Positions 45,409-54,014 are shown, counted from the first letter of the stretch. The stretch is 64,000 nt of DNA from Sphaerisporangium rubeum (GCF_014207705.1 NZ_JACHIU010000001.1:5138501-5202500); one strand, 5' to 3'. Numbers and translations are program-made. The notes: a model not told the origin generated them from the sequence alone.

Positions 45409-46652
45409 GCGTGACACGCGACCAGATCGACCGCGCGGAACGGCACAGCGCGCACAACTACCACCCGCTGCCGGTCGTCGTCCGCGAGGCCGAAGGCGCC
45501 TGGGTGACCGACGTCGAGGGCCGGCGGTACCTGGACTGCCTGGCCGGGTACTCGTCGCTGAACTTCGGCCACGGCAACGAGACGATCCTCGGCGCGGCCG
45601 AGGACCAGCTCAGGCGGGTGACCCTCACCAGCCGAGCGTTCTACCACGACCGGTTCGCGGAGTTCTGCGAGGGCCTGGCCGCATTGTGCGGCAAGGACAT
45701 GGTGCTGCCGATGAACACCGGCGCCGAGGCCGTCGAGACCGCGATCAAGGTGGCCCGCAAGTGGGGCTACGACGTCAAGGGTGTGCGGCCCGGCCAGGCC
45801 AACATCGTGGTCATGGAGGACAACTTCCACGGCCGCACCACCACGATCGTGAGCTTCTCCACCGACCCCGACGCGCGCGACGGCTTCGGCCCCGCCACCC
45901 CTGGTTTCCGCATCGTCAAGTACGGCTCGGCGGAGGCGATCCGCGAGGCGATCGACGCCGACACCGTCGCGGTGCTGCTGGAGCCGATCCAGGGTGAGGC
46001 GGGGGTGCTGGTGCCGCCGTCGGGGTTCCTGCGGCAGGTGCGCGACATCTGCACCGAGAACAACGTGCTGATGGTCGCCGACGAGATCCAGTCGGGTCTC
46101 GGCCGCACCGGTGAGACCTTCGCCTGCGACCACGAGGGTGTCGTCCCGGACATGTACGTGCTCGGCAAGGCGCTCGGCGGCGGTGTGGTGCCGGTGTCGG
46201 CGGTGGTCGCGGACGCGGACGTGCTCGGCGTGATCAAGCCGGGCCAGCACGGCTCGACGTTCGGCGGCAACCCGCTGGCCTGCGCGGTCGGCCACAGCGT
46301 GGTGGAGCTGCTGCGCACCGGCGAGTACCAGGCGCGGGCCAGGGAACTCGGCGAGGTCCTGCACGAGCGGCTGCGCGCGCTGATCGGCCCGGTGAACGGC
46401 GCGGACGGCGGGGACGGCGGCGGCCACGGCGTCGTCGCGGTGCGGGGCCGGGGCCTGTGGGCCGGTGTGGACATCGACCCGTCGCTCGGCACCGGACGCC
46501 AGGTCTGCGAGGCCCTGCTGCGCCACGGCGTGCTCGCCAAGGACACCCACGGCTCCACGATCCGGCTGGCCCCGCCGCTGGTCGTGACAGCCGAGGACGT
46601 CCACTGGGCCGTGGACCGCCTCATCGACGCACTGGCGGAACTCTCGGGCTGA
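45405..46652 (+). CDS. rocD: Ornithine aminotransferase
   Basis: 415 residues from ATG 45405 (ATGA overlap with ddaH). Class III PLP aminotransferase: NYHPLPVVVREAEGAWVTDV at the start, NTGAEAVETAIKVARKWGY, the PLP-phosphate region, VADEIQSGLGRTG with the pyridoxal-N Asp, and the Schiff-base lysine in YVLGKALGGGVVPVSAV. It converts ornithine and 2-oxoglutarate to glutamate semialdehyde and glutamate, the step after arginine breakdown. Regulation by the upstream Lrp protein is likely. Confidence 0.95.
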   Translation: MSVTRDQIDRAERHSAHNYHPLPVVVREAEGAWVTDVEGRRYLDCLAGYSSLNFGHGNETILGAAEDQLRRVTLTSRAFYHDRFAEFCEGLAALCGKDMVLPMNTGAEAVETAIKVARKWGYDVKGVRPGQANIVVMEDNFHGRTTTIVSFSTDPDARDGFGPATPGFRIVKYGSAEAIREAIDADTVAVLLEPIQGEAGVLVPPSGFLRQVRDICTENNVLMVADEIQSGLGRTGETFACDHEGVVPDMYVLGKALGGGVVPVSAVVADADVLGVIKPGQHGSTFGGNPLACAVGHSVVELLRTGEYQARARELGEVLHERLRALIGPVNGADGGDGGGHGVVAVRGRGLWAGVDIDPSLGTGRQVCEALLRHGVLAKDTHGSTIRLAPPLVVTAEDVHWAVDRLIDALAELSG

Positions 46653-46653
46653 C

Positions 46654-46723
46654 GGCGCCTTCTAGAGTCAGTGGGACGGCGGCGTGGCGGCGCCTTCTGC
46701 GCTCAGTGGGACGGCGGCGTGGC
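46654..46723. repeat. 35-bp tandem duplication across the end of the PhoD-like gene
   Basis: Two copies of a 35-bp unit, 46654-46688 and 46689-46723, both beginning GGCGCCTTCT and ending GGACGGCGGCGTGGC. They differ only in a four-base stretch (AGAG versus GCGC). The unit contains the stop and last codons of the leftward phosphatase gene (TPPSH end), so the gene end was copied once. It lies directly behind the rocD stop. Confidence 0.9.
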
Positions 46724-48298
46724 GGTGAGCACGACCTCGGCCAGCTTCTCGTACTCGGGACGGGCCGTGTGCCAGCGCACCGCCGCCTTCCTGCCGTCCA
46801 GCACGAGGGTCGCGAGCACGTTGGGGAACCACGGCCCGTCGGTGATCTTCCAGCGGAAGGCCCGCCGCGGCAGCCGCGCCGCGCGGGCCAGCAGCGACCC
46901 CACCAGGGTCGCGACCCCGAACTGCCCCACCACGTTGGCGAACCGCACGACGCGGCTCAGCGGGTTGCGTATCGGCGAGCACACCGCCTGGTAGATGCGC
47001 GCGTGGTCGAGGTCTCCCCCGGCGGACGTGGCCGCCGCCAGGTAGGAGTAGTGCACGTCCCCCGACAGCAGCACGACCGTGGCGGGGGCCCGGCCGCGCC
47101 GTCCGGCGGAGATGTCGACGAGCAGCGTGCCGAGCCGGTCGAACGACCGCCGGAACGCACCCCAGTGCTCCAGGTCGATGGCCTGGCGCATCTTCTCGGC
47201 GACCACGGCGGCCCGCCGTCCCCAGGCCCCGCCGGCGACGGCCTCGTTCCAGCTCTCCACGTCGAAGATGCCGCTCGGCAGGAACACCGGCACCGACGAG
47301 CCGATGAGCAGGTGGTCGACGTCGCCGGTGGCCCGCTCGGCGAACCACTCCCACTCCACCTCGTCGACCATGCCTCGCTTGGCGGGGTCCAGTTCGCGCG
47401 CGCAGCGGGTGTCCAGCATGATCAGCCGGTTGTGGCCGACGTCGCGGCAGTAGCTCCACCGGTTGGACGTGGGGTCGGCGTCGGCGAGCGCCGCGAACGC
47501 GTCGAGCGCCGCGCCGCCGTCCACCTCCCCCGCGGTGATCTCGGCGTACGCGGGGTCGGCCTTGCGCTCGGACGGCGACAGGTTGCCGATGTGCTGGTAG
47601 ATCCAGTACGCGCCGAGCGCGGACACCACGCGGCTGCTCCACCACGGCACCTTGGAGATCTCGCGGCGCCACACGTCCGAGGTGTTCCAGTCGTCGCGCA
47701 CGTCGTGGTCGTCGAAGATCATCGCGGTCGGCACCACCGACAGCACCCAGCGGACCAGCGGCTCGGTCCATGCCTGCCGGTACAGCTCGGCGTACTCGTC
47801 GAAGTCCACGATCTCGTCGGGCCCGTCGTCGCGCCTGGCCCTGATGAACGCCAGCATCTCCTGCGACGGCTCGTCGGCGTACACCTGGTCCCCGAGGAAC
47901 AGCAGCAGATCAGGCGGCTCCTCCCCCGCCATCAGCCGCTTGCCGTACTCACGCAGCACGTCCACCCCGTGCGTCGCCTCGTGCGCGTCGTCGTGCGGCA
48001 CGGTCGTCCGGCAGGACCCGAACGCGACCCGCCGCAACTCGGTGACATGCCGGATCCGGCTCGGCGGATTGTCCTCGATCGGCCACACCCCGTGGCCGTC
48101 CAGCTCGACCGTGTACTCCCCGATCTCCTGCGTCTCGACGATCGCGTAGTGGTGGCCGTGCACGGTGAACGTCCGCGCGGTGGAGCGGTTCCCCTCCACC
48201 ACGACGGCCACCTCACAAGGGTCGCTCGTCTCCACCCAGATGGACGCGCCGTCCTGGTCGGAATATCGCAGCATCGGACCCACCAGCAAGCCGGCCAC
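46703..48298 (-). CDS. PhoD-like alkaline phosphatase family protein
   Basis: 531 residues from GTG 48298, four bases after GGGAGG (an upstream TTG at 48325 is less likely). Phosphoesterase features: VAFGSCRTTVP, LLLFLGDQVYADEPSQEM, TAMIFDDHDVRDDWN, LLIGSSVPVFLPS and VVLLSGDVHYSYLA, all typical of the PhoD metallophosphatase core. There is no signal peptide or Tat RR motif, unlike secreted PhoD, so this is probably a cytoplasmic relative; the substrate is unknown. It is convergent with rocD, and its 3' end lies in a 35-bp tandem duplication. Confidence 0.88.
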   Translation of the reverse strand: MAGLLVGPMLRYSDQDGASIWVETSDPCEVAVVVEGNRSTARTFTVHGHHYAIVETQEIGEYTVELDGHGVWPIEDNPPSRIRHVTELRRVAFGSCRTTVPHDDAHEATHGVDVLREYGKRLMAGEEPPDLLLFLGDQVYADEPSQEMLAFIRARRDDGPDEIVDFDEYAELYRQAWTEPLVRWVLSVVPTAMIFDDHDVRDDWNTSDVWRREISKVPWWSSRVVSALGAYWIYQHIGNLSPSERKADPAYAEITAGEVDGGAALDAFAALADADPTSNRWSYCRDVGHNRLIMLDTRCARELDPAKRGMVDEVEWEWFAERATGDVDHLLIGSSVPVFLPSGIFDVESWNEAVAGGAWGRRAAVVAEKMRQAIDLEHWGAFRRSFDRLGTLLVDISAGRRGRAPATVVLLSGDVHYSYLAAATSAGGDLDHARIYQAVCSPIRNPLSRVVRFANVVGQFGVATLVGSLLARAARLPRRAFRWKITDGPWFPNVLATLVLDGRKAAVRWHTARPEYEKLAEVVLTATPPSH

Positions 48299-48537
48299 GG
48301 GACCTCCCTCATCGAGCGTTGTCAAGCGGTATGAACCTTATGCGGAAAACCCGGACGGCGGACCCGGCCTCCCGGGAGCGGACCAACTCTCCCAGGTCAC
48401 GCCTCGATCCGTCCGGCGGGGTGGCCGTGTTCACGGTGCTGCGACGCCGGTCCTGGTGGTCGTCCGCCGCGCGGCGGTGGGAGCGAGGGGCCCGGCCCTC
48501 CAGATCGTGACAATTCATACACCTGATGCCTGGAGGT

Positions 48538-48550
48538 AATACTCAGTATT
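48538..48550. promoter_or_regulatory. Perfect 13-bp palindrome before the sulfotransferase
   Basis: AATACTCAGTATT has perfect 6-bp arms around a central C. It lies ~30 bp before the sulfotransferase ATG (48582) in an AT-rich spacer, so it is a candidate operator. No clear ribosome site follows it. Confidence 0.4.
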
Positions 48551-48581
48551 TTCCCAGCTAAGGCGGGTATGTTGCACCAGC

Positions 48582-49469
48582 ATGAACTGGAAGCGCAAGA
48601 TCAATGACGCGCTGACCGGGGCGACCGGATTCCAGCTCCAACGAGTAGGAAAAGTAGACTCCAGCGATTCCGGGCCGGTTCAGGCCCCTTCCGCCGATTC
48701 TTTGATCCGGCCGCCGGCCGATCCGAAGGCCGACCGGCTGCTGGTGAGTCCCATCTTCATCCTTTCTCCGGTGCGATCCGGATCGACCCTGCTCAGGGCC
48801 GTCCTCAACGCTCATTCGGCACTGCACGCGCCGCACGAGCTTCATGTACGCAGATTGACCGTCGGGTTCGGCACGTCACTGGCGGAAAAAGCCATGGACG
48901 CGCTCGGCCACAACCGGGCCGATCTGGAACATTTGCTGTGGGACCGGGTACTGCACCGGGAACTCGTTAAAAGCGGCAAGCAGTACATCGTGGACAAGAC
49001 ACCGGCGAACGCGTTCGCGTACCAGCGGATCAGCACGTGCTGGCCGGACGCGCGGTACATCTTCCTGCTGCGGCACCCCGCGTCCATCGCCAAGTCCTGG
49101 CACGAGGCCAGTCCGGACAAACGGACACCGGAGGAGGCCGCGATGGACGCCTTGCGGTACATGAAGGCGGTGGAACGTGCCCGGTGCGCGCTGACGGGGC
49201 TCACCGTGCGGTACGAAGACCTGACCGCCGAACCCGAGGCCGTGACGAGGCGGATCTGCGATTTCCTCTCGCTGCCGTGGGAGCCCGGCATGCTGACGTA
49301 CGGGGAGCAGGCCGTGGTGGTCAAGGGGCTCGGCGACTGGAAGGACAAGATCCGCTCCGGCACCGTGCAGGCGGGACGGGACCTGCCGGCCGAGGACCAG
49401 ATCCCCGAGTCGCTGGTGCCGATGGTGCGCACGTGGGGCTACCAGCCGGGGGTGACGAACCCGACGTGA
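48582..49469 (+). CDS. Sulfotransferase
   Basis: 295 residues. The PAPS 5'-phosphosulfate loop is FILSPVRSGSTLLRAVL (~58-74) and the 3'-phosphate site is RYIFLLRHPASIAKSWHE (~150-167). Between them lie VDKTPANAFAYQRI and later VRYEDLTAEPEAVTRRICDFL, the usual sulfotransferase order. It would add sulfate to a carbohydrate or small-molecule hydroxyl. A glycosyltransferase gene overlaps its stop (GTGA), which suggests a sulfated glycan or glycoside product. The first ~45 residues are variable. The upstream spacer is unusually AT-rich. Confidence 0.9.
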   Translation: MNWKRKINDALTGATGFQLQRVGKVDSSDSGPVQAPSADSLIRPPADPKADRLLVSPIFILSPVRSGSTLLRAVLNAHSALHAPHELHVRRLTVGFGTSLAEKAMDALGHNRADLEHLLWDRVLHRELVKSGKQYIVDKTPANAFAYQRISTCWPDARYIFLLRHPASIAKSWHEASPDKRTPEEAAMDALRYMKAVERARCALTGLTVRYEDLTAEPEAVTRRICDFLSLPWEPGMLTYGEQAVVVKGLGDWKDKIRSGTVQAGRDLPAEDQIPESLVPMVRTWGYQPGVTNPT

Positions 49470-50617
49470 AGCTCCGTTACATGCTCCTGCACGCCTACGG
49501 CATGGGTGGCACCATCCGCACCGTGGTGAGCCAGGCCAACGCCATGGCCGCGCTCGGCCACGACGTCGAGATCGTCAGCGTGGTCAGGCGCCGCACCAAG
49601 CCGCAGTTCCAGATCGACCCCCGCGTCCGGTTGTCGTCGCTGAACGACCAGCGCGAAGAGGTGCCGTCCGACTCGATCGGCCGCCGTGCCTGGCGGCGGG
49701 TCCGCGGCAAGATCGTGCCACCGCGCGAGTACGCCGGCCGGTACTTCACCGAGGCGGTCGAGGCCTCCGTCATCAAGTACGTGACGTCCCTGGACGACGG
49801 CGTCCTCGTCACCACCCGTCCCGCGCTGAACCTGATCTCCGCGCGCCGCGCCACCGGCGGCGTGATCCGGGTGGGCCAGGAACACATGAACCTCCCGACC
49901 TACCCCCACCAGGTGAGCTCGGCCATCGTCCGCCACTACGGCAAGCTCGACACGATCGTCACCCTCACGGCGAGCGACCAGGCCGAGTACCAGAACGCGC
50001 TCCCCGGCGCGCACGTCGTGCACATCCCGAACGCCGTCTCCGCCGCCGGCCGCGAACCGACCCGCCACGAGAACCCCGTGGTGGTCGCCGCCGGCCGCCT
50101 GGTGGCGCAGAAGGGGTTCGACATGCTGATCCCCGCCTTCCGCCAGGTGGCCGACGCCAACCCCGCCTGGGAACTGCGCGTCTTCGGCTCCGGCCCCAAG
50201 GAGGAACGCCTCACCGGCCTCATCAAGGAACACGGCCTCCAGGACAACGTCCACCTGATGGGCCGCACCCAGAACCTCCCCGAGGAACTGGCAGGAGCCT
50301 CCATCTACGTCCTCAGCTCCCGCTTCGAAGGCCTCCCCATGGTCATGATCGAAGCCATGAACCACGCACTCCCCGTAGCCGCCTTCGACTGCCCCACCGG
50401 CCCCGCCGACGTCCTCACCCACGAGAGGAACGGCCTCCTGGTCCCCCCCGGCGACATCGACGCCTTGGCCAAGGCCCTCAACCGCCTGATCGCCGACCGC
50501 GACCTCCGCATCCGCCTCGGCACCGCCGCCAAGCAGCGAGCCCGCGACTACACCCCCGAAGTCGTCATGCCCCAGTGGGAGTCGTTGTTCCGGGAACTGC
50601 TGGAACGACAGAGCTGA
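49466..50617 (+). CDS. Glycosyltransferase family 4
   Basis: 383 residues from GTG 49466, overlapping the sulfotransferase stop by 4 bp; ATG five codons later is an alternative. GT-B fold: N-terminal acceptor domain with YMLLHAYGMGGTIRTVVSQAN, and C-terminal donor domain with VVVAAGRLVAQKGFDMLIPAF, LMGRTQNLPEELAGASIYVL and the EX7E-type SSRFEGLPMVMIEAM. It acts on a nucleotide-sugar donor on the cytoplasmic side. Together with the sulfotransferase it forms a two-gene module for a modified surface glycan or metabolite. Confidence 0.94.
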   Translation: MKLRYMLLHAYGMGGTIRTVVSQANAMAALGHDVEIVSVVRRRTKPQFQIDPRVRLSSLNDQREEVPSDSIGRRAWRRVRGKIVPPREYAGRYFTEAVEASVIKYVTSLDDGVLVTTRPALNLISARRATGGVIRVGQEHMNLPTYPHQVSSAIVRHYGKLDTIVTLTASDQAEYQNALPGAHVVHIPNAVSAAGREPTRHENPVVVAAGRLVAQKGFDMLIPAFRQVADANPAWELRVFGSGPKEERLTGLIKEHGLQDNVHLMGRTQNLPEELAGASIYVLSSRFEGLPMVMIEAMNHALPVAAFDCPTGPADVLTHERNGLLVPPGDIDALAKALNRLIADRDLRIRLGTAAKQRARDYTPEVVMPQWESLFRELLERQS

Positions 50618-50970
50618 ACTCAGGTGGGTCGTCAGGCTCCACCGGGATTCCCGCACAGTGCGCCGCGTTCCAGAAGTCCCGGGGACGAGAAGCGTGGGAA
50701 CCATCCGGTGGAGCCCTGACAATTTCGTCAGGGAAATCTCAGTCACTAATACGCATGACTGGACCGTTCTGCCCGTACGGCAGAGTGAACGTGCACGTCA
50801 CGTCGGCAGGAATCAGTCGTGAAAAAGTAGCGTGCGGGTGGTTTCTGAAAAATTCATCGAACCTTGACATCGGCAAGTTCACCATTGACGATGCGTCTGC
50901 CGGGAACCCGTCGTGCGGTGTATCGGCCTGCGCCGGCACCGTCCCGCATGCGCTGAGAGGTGCATAAGCC
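50618..50970. other. Intergenic spacer with one hairpin, no supported gene
   Basis: 353 bases between the glycosyltransferase and the CBM2-like gene. CCCTGAC (50714-50720) and GTCAGGG (50727-50733) make a 7-bp stem with a 6-base loop about 100 bp after the glycosyltransferase stop. This could be a terminator, though no T-run follows. Short open frames exist on both strands but lack ribosome sites and family resemblance. The spacer is less GC-rich than its neighbours. Confidence 0.5.
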
Positions 50971-51702
50971 GTGGCTTGGACAAGACATTTGACTGTGGGC
51001 CTGAGCGCGATCGCCGGCCTGCTGACCATGCTCGTCGCACCGGCGGCCGCCGGAGGCGCCGTGGCGCCATCGGCCGGGTGCGCCGCCACGGTACGGGTCG
51101 ACGCGGAGTACGCCGGGGGAAGCGTGGTGACCGTCACGATCACCAACACCGCCGCCGCGCCGGCGACCAGGTGGACGGCGTACGTGACCCTCGCCGGCGG
51201 CCAGTCGGTGGCGTCCGCGTGGAACGCCGTCATCGCCTCGGCCGGCACCGCCAACGCCATCTATGTCACCGCGGTCAACACGGCCTATAACGGAAACCTC
51301 GCCCCAGGGGCTTCGACGACGTTCGGGATGCAGATCGCCGGCGCGGGACCGGCCCCGACGGCGAGCTGCGTCAACGACGCCGTCACCGGCGAGCCGAGCG
51401 TAACGCTCACCGAGGCCGACAACGGGAAGGCGATCACTCTTCGCGTCGGACAGTCCCTCGGCGTCTCGCTGCCCGCGGCGTACCGGCCGACCGGCGTCAG
51501 TGGAGCGGCTCTTTCGAAAGTCCTGACCCGCGGTGGATACCCGACCGATCTGCCGCTGTTCGAGGTGTACCGCGCCGCCGCCTCCGGTTCCGTCGACGTG
51601 AGCACCCTGACCGACTACGCCTGCCTGCACACCGTCCCCCGGTGCACGGTTCCGCAGAAGTCCTGGCGGGTTCACGTCGACGTCGTCGGCATCGGCGGCT
51701 GA
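50971..51702 (+). CDS. Secreted protein with CBM2-like and chagasin-like domains
   Basis: 243 residues from GTG 50971, with GAGAGGTG about nine bases upstream. A signal peptide (HLTVGLSAIAGLLTMLVAPAAA) is followed by a ~100-residue beta domain resembling a family 2 cellulose-binding module (CAATVRVDAEYAGGSVVTVTI, WTAYVTLAGGQSVASAWNAV, LAPGASTTFGMQIAG). Then comes a ~90-residue domain with LRVGQSLGVSLPAAY, PLFEVYRAAASGSVDVSTLTDYACL and a paired Cys, which recalls chagasin/I42-type inhibitor-like folds. It is probably an exported wall- or polysaccharide-binding protein. The second domain is identified only by pattern. Confidence 0.7.
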   Translation: MAWTRHLTVGLSAIAGLLTMLVAPAAAGGAVAPSAGCAATVRVDAEYAGGSVVTVTITNTAAAPATRWTAYVTLAGGQSVASAWNAVIASAGTANAIYVTAVNTAYNGNLAPGASTTFGMQIAGAGPAPTASCVNDAVTGEPSVTLTEADNGKAITLRVGQSLGVSLPAAYRPTGVSGAALSKVLTRGGYPTDLPLFEVYRAAASGSVDVSTLTDYACLHTVPRCTVPQKSWRVHVDVVGIGG

Positions 51703-51725
51703 GGCCCCGTCCCCCAGACCCCGGT

Positions 51726-52667
51726 CTAGGCCGGACGGCCCGCGCGCCACCAGTCCAGGGTCTCGCGGAGCGCGACGTCCGTCGGGGTGGGGGCCATGCC
51801 GAAGGTCGTCTCGAAGGCGGTGGAGTCCAGGATGAAGGGGCGGGTGCGCTGGTGCTGGGTCTCCATGAGCTCGCGCATCATGGGGACGAACAGGCCGGTG
51901 GCGCGCAGTGCCACGTCGGGGACGCGGGTGACCTTGGGGTCCGGCGCGCCGGCGATGGCGGCCATGCGTTCGGCCATCTGCTTGAACGTGGGGGCCGGGG
52001 TCGCGGTCGGGATGTGCCAGGGACGGCCCCAGACGCGGTCATCGGAGCCCGCCACCGCGAGGGCTCTGGCGACGTCCGGCAGGTAGGTGAGGCTGTGGGG
52101 CTGCGACGGGTCGCCGATGGCCCGGACCGGCTTCCCGGCGAGGATCGGGGTGATGAAACGGTCGCCGAAGAACGACTGGTCGGTCATGCCGGGGCCGTAG
52201 TAGTCGGAGCCGCGCAGCTCGGTGACGCGGACGCGGCCCTCGCGGTGCGCGGCGAGCATGTCGTGCCACATCGTGGCGCGCACGCGGCCCTTGGTGCCGG
52301 TGGCGGCGAGCGGCAGGTCCTCGGTCATCGGCGCGTGCACCTCGCCGTACACGTACAGGTTCCCGAGGGTGACGAGCCCCGCGCCTGAGGCCTCGGCGGC
52401 GGTGAGCAGTGAGGCGGCCATGGGGGGCCAGTCCTCCTGCCAGCGGTGGTACTGGGGGTTGACGCAGTTGTAGATGACGTCGGCGCCTTTGGTGATGCCG
52501 GTGAGCGCCTCGGCGTCCTTGATGTCGGCCGGCGTGCGGGTGACCCCCGCCGCCACCGGGCCCGAGCCGGACCTCGTGACGACCGTCACCTCGTGTCCCT
52601 GACCCGCCAGCAGAGTGGCGAGTTGACCGCCGACCTGTCCCGCGCCGACCACGACGTGCTTACCCAT
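51726..52667 (-). CDS. NAD(P)-dependent epimerase/dehydratase (extended SDR)
   Basis: 313 residues. The Rossmann motif GAGQVGGQLATLLAGQGHEV (~8-27) starts the fold. DVIYNCVNPQYHRW, VTLGNLYVYGE in place of the usual YxxxK region, and ELRGSDYYGPG follow. The lack of an obvious YxxxK suggests an atypical SDR. It is downstream of the YrdB-like gene on the same strand (24 bp), and both diverge from a TetR gene, so the pair is probably one inducible unit. The substrate is unknown. Confidence 0.88.
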   Translation of the reverse strand: MGKHVVVGAGQVGGQLATLLAGQGHEVTVVTRSGSGPVAAGVTRTPADIKDAEALTGITKGADVIYNCVNPQYHRWQEDWPPMAASLLTAAEASGAGLVTLGNLYVYGEVHAPMTEDLPLAATGTKGRVRATMWHDMLAAHREGRVRVTELRGSDYYGPGMTDQSFFGDRFITPILAGKPVRAIGDPSQPHSLTYLPDVARALAVAGSDDRVWGRPWHIPTATPAPTFKQMAERMAAIAGAPDPKVTRVPDVALRATGLFVPMMRELMETQHQRTRPFILDSTAFETTFGMAPTPTDVALRETLDWWRAGRPA

Positions 52668-52691
52668 GATGAGCTCCTTCTCTCCGATGTC

Positions 52692-53033
52692 TCAGACCTG
52701 GCGCCAGGCGACCCGCAGCGCCGCGTTGAGCACGAACAGTGCCGCGAGCACCAGCGAAGCGGTGTGCGCGCCGGCCGCGTAGGCCAGCGCCGCTCCCCCG
52801 CCGAACCACACGATCTCCAGCGCGGCCCGCGCGATCCCGCGCAGCGGCAGGCGTGCCTTCGGCGCTCCGAAGACCACCCACGCCACCGCGAACAGCAGGG
52901 GAACGGCGAGGGCCGCGGGCAGGGCCCATCCGGACGGCGCGGCGGTGTATCCCCAGTACCCGGCGGCCACGTAGACGCCGAGCTCCAGGAAGAACATCAG
53001 AGCCATGTTGGCTCCCTTGGCCGCGCTCATCAT
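52692..53033 (-). CDS. YrdB-family (DUF2568) membrane protein
   Basis: 113 residues (a second in-frame ATG is one codon later). Four hydrophobic helices: ALMFFLELGVYVAAGYWGY, WALPAALAVPLLFAVAWVVF, ALEIVWFGGGAALAYAAG and ASLVLAALFVLNAALRVAW. FGAPKARLPL is the short family motif between helices 2 and 3. No function is known. It leads the leftward operon with the SDR gene, under the two TetR-type operators at 53069-53114. Confidence 0.88.
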   Translation of the reverse strand: MMSAAKGANMALMFFLELGVYVAAGYWGYTAAPSGWALPAALAVPLLFAVAWVVFGAPKARLPLRGIARAALEIVWFGGGAALAYAAGAHTASLVLAALFVLNAALRVAWRQV

Positions 53034-53068
53034 CGGACTCGCCTCTCGTTACTCATGCTCTGTGATGT

Positions 53069-53114
53069 GAGCAATGCTCTCTCAAGAGAGCAGCATTCGT
53101 CAAGAGCAGTGCTC
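53069..53114. promoter_or_regulatory. Paired TetR operators
   Basis: GAGCAATGCTC (53069-53079) and GAGCAGTGCTC (53104-53114) are palindromes of the same form GAGCAnTGCTC, exactly 35 bp apart. Between them TGCTCTCT (53075-53082) and AGAGAGCA (53085-53092) form another perfect 8-bp inverted pair that overlaps the first. They fill the space between divergent starts at 53033 and 53150. Confidence 0.75.
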
Positions 53115-53149
53115 TCGATTCATGCAGCCGCTCTGATATCGTCGGTCCC

Positions 53150-53857
53150 GTGAACGCAAGCCGCACCGCCAGGGAACGCGTCCGCGCCGAGCTGATCAGC
53201 GAGATCAAGGACGTCGCACGCCGGCACCTCGCCGCCGAAGGAGCCGCGGGCCTGTCCCTGCGCGCTGTGGCCCGCGAACTCGGCATGGTCTCGTCGGCCA
53301 TCTACCGCTACTTCCCGAGCCGCGACGACCTGCTGACGGCGCTCATCATCGAGGCCTTCAACGCCGTAGGCGAAGCCGTCGAGACCGCTGACGCCGCCTG
53401 CCCCAGGGACCGCCACCTCGACCGCTGGATGGCCGCCTGCCGTGCCGTCCGCACCTGGGCCCTGGCCCACCCCCACGAGTACGCGCTCATCCACGGCTCC
53501 CCCGTCCCCGGCTACGTCGCCCCCCAAGACACCGCCGTCGCCGCCGCACGCGACGCCATGGTCATGACGGCCATCCTCAGCGACGCCTCGGCGTCCGGCA
53601 CCCTCACCCCACGCCTCACCGGCCTCCCCCCCGCCCCCGCGAGCTTCGCCCCCGACGCCGACCGTCTCCGCGAAGCCCTCCAGACCGCGGTTCCCGACGA
53701 CCTGATGCTGGCGGGCCTGATGGCCTGGACCCAGATCTACGGCTTCATCAGCTTCGAACTGTTCGGCATGTACAACAACGTCCTCGACACCCCCGCCGAC
53801 GCCTTCGACCACACCGCCATGGTCCAAGCCCACATCCTGGGCTTCTCCCCACCCTGA
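53150..53857 (+). CDS. TetR-family regulator with WHG-type C-domain
   Basis: 235 residues from GTG 53150. DNA-binding domain: ISEIKDVARRHLAAEGAAGLSLRAVARELGM, VSSAIYRYFPSRDDLL. The C-terminal domain, with WALAHPHEYALIHGSPVPGY and AWTQIYGFISFELFG, matches the TetR subgroup with a WHG domain. It diverges from the YrdB/SDR operon, and two matched palindromes separate them, so it is very likely their repressor and its own. A GC-rich hairpin lies 70 bp after its stop. Confidence 0.94.
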   Translation: MNASRTARERVRAELISEIKDVARRHLAAEGAAGLSLRAVARELGMVSSAIYRYFPSRDDLLTALIIEAFNAVGEAVETADAACPRDRHLDRWMAACRAVRTWALAHPHEYALIHGSPVPGYVAPQDTAVAAARDAMVMTAILSDASASGTLTPRLTGLPPAPASFAPDADRLREALQTAVPDDLMLAGLMAWTQIYGFISFELFGMYNNVLDTPADAFDHTAMVQAHILGFSPP

Positions 53858-53927
53858 CAAACCCCGTTCGAGCCCTTCCCCCGGCCCGAGAAAGCCTCGT
53901 TCCGGCCCACTTTCCCGACAGCCACCC

Positions 53928-53951
53928 AACCCGGGAACCCGGTCCCGGGTT
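53928..53951 (+). terminator. Hairpin after the TetR gene
   Basis: AACCCGGGA (53928-53936) and TCCCGGGTT (53943-53951) form a perfect 9-bp stem with a 6-base loop, 71 bp after the TetR stop and 60 bp before the PhyH gene. The ends are A/T-rich, consistent with a terminator. Confidence 0.55.
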
Positions 53952-54014
53952 CATCTCCCCACCCTCCTCACGGCCCCCAAAAATCGTTGGACGCCGCTGA
54001 TAGCTTCCTGACCC

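Noticed and set aside
45096-48334. Large frames opposite rocD (minus) and opposite the PhoD-like gene (plus)
   Set aside because: They mirror genes with full catalytic motifs and have no ribosome sites or homology of their own.
50739-50885. 48-residue minus-strand ORF in the spacer before the CBM2-like gene
   Set aside because: No ribosome site and no recognisable family; it is more likely chance in an AT-richer spacer.
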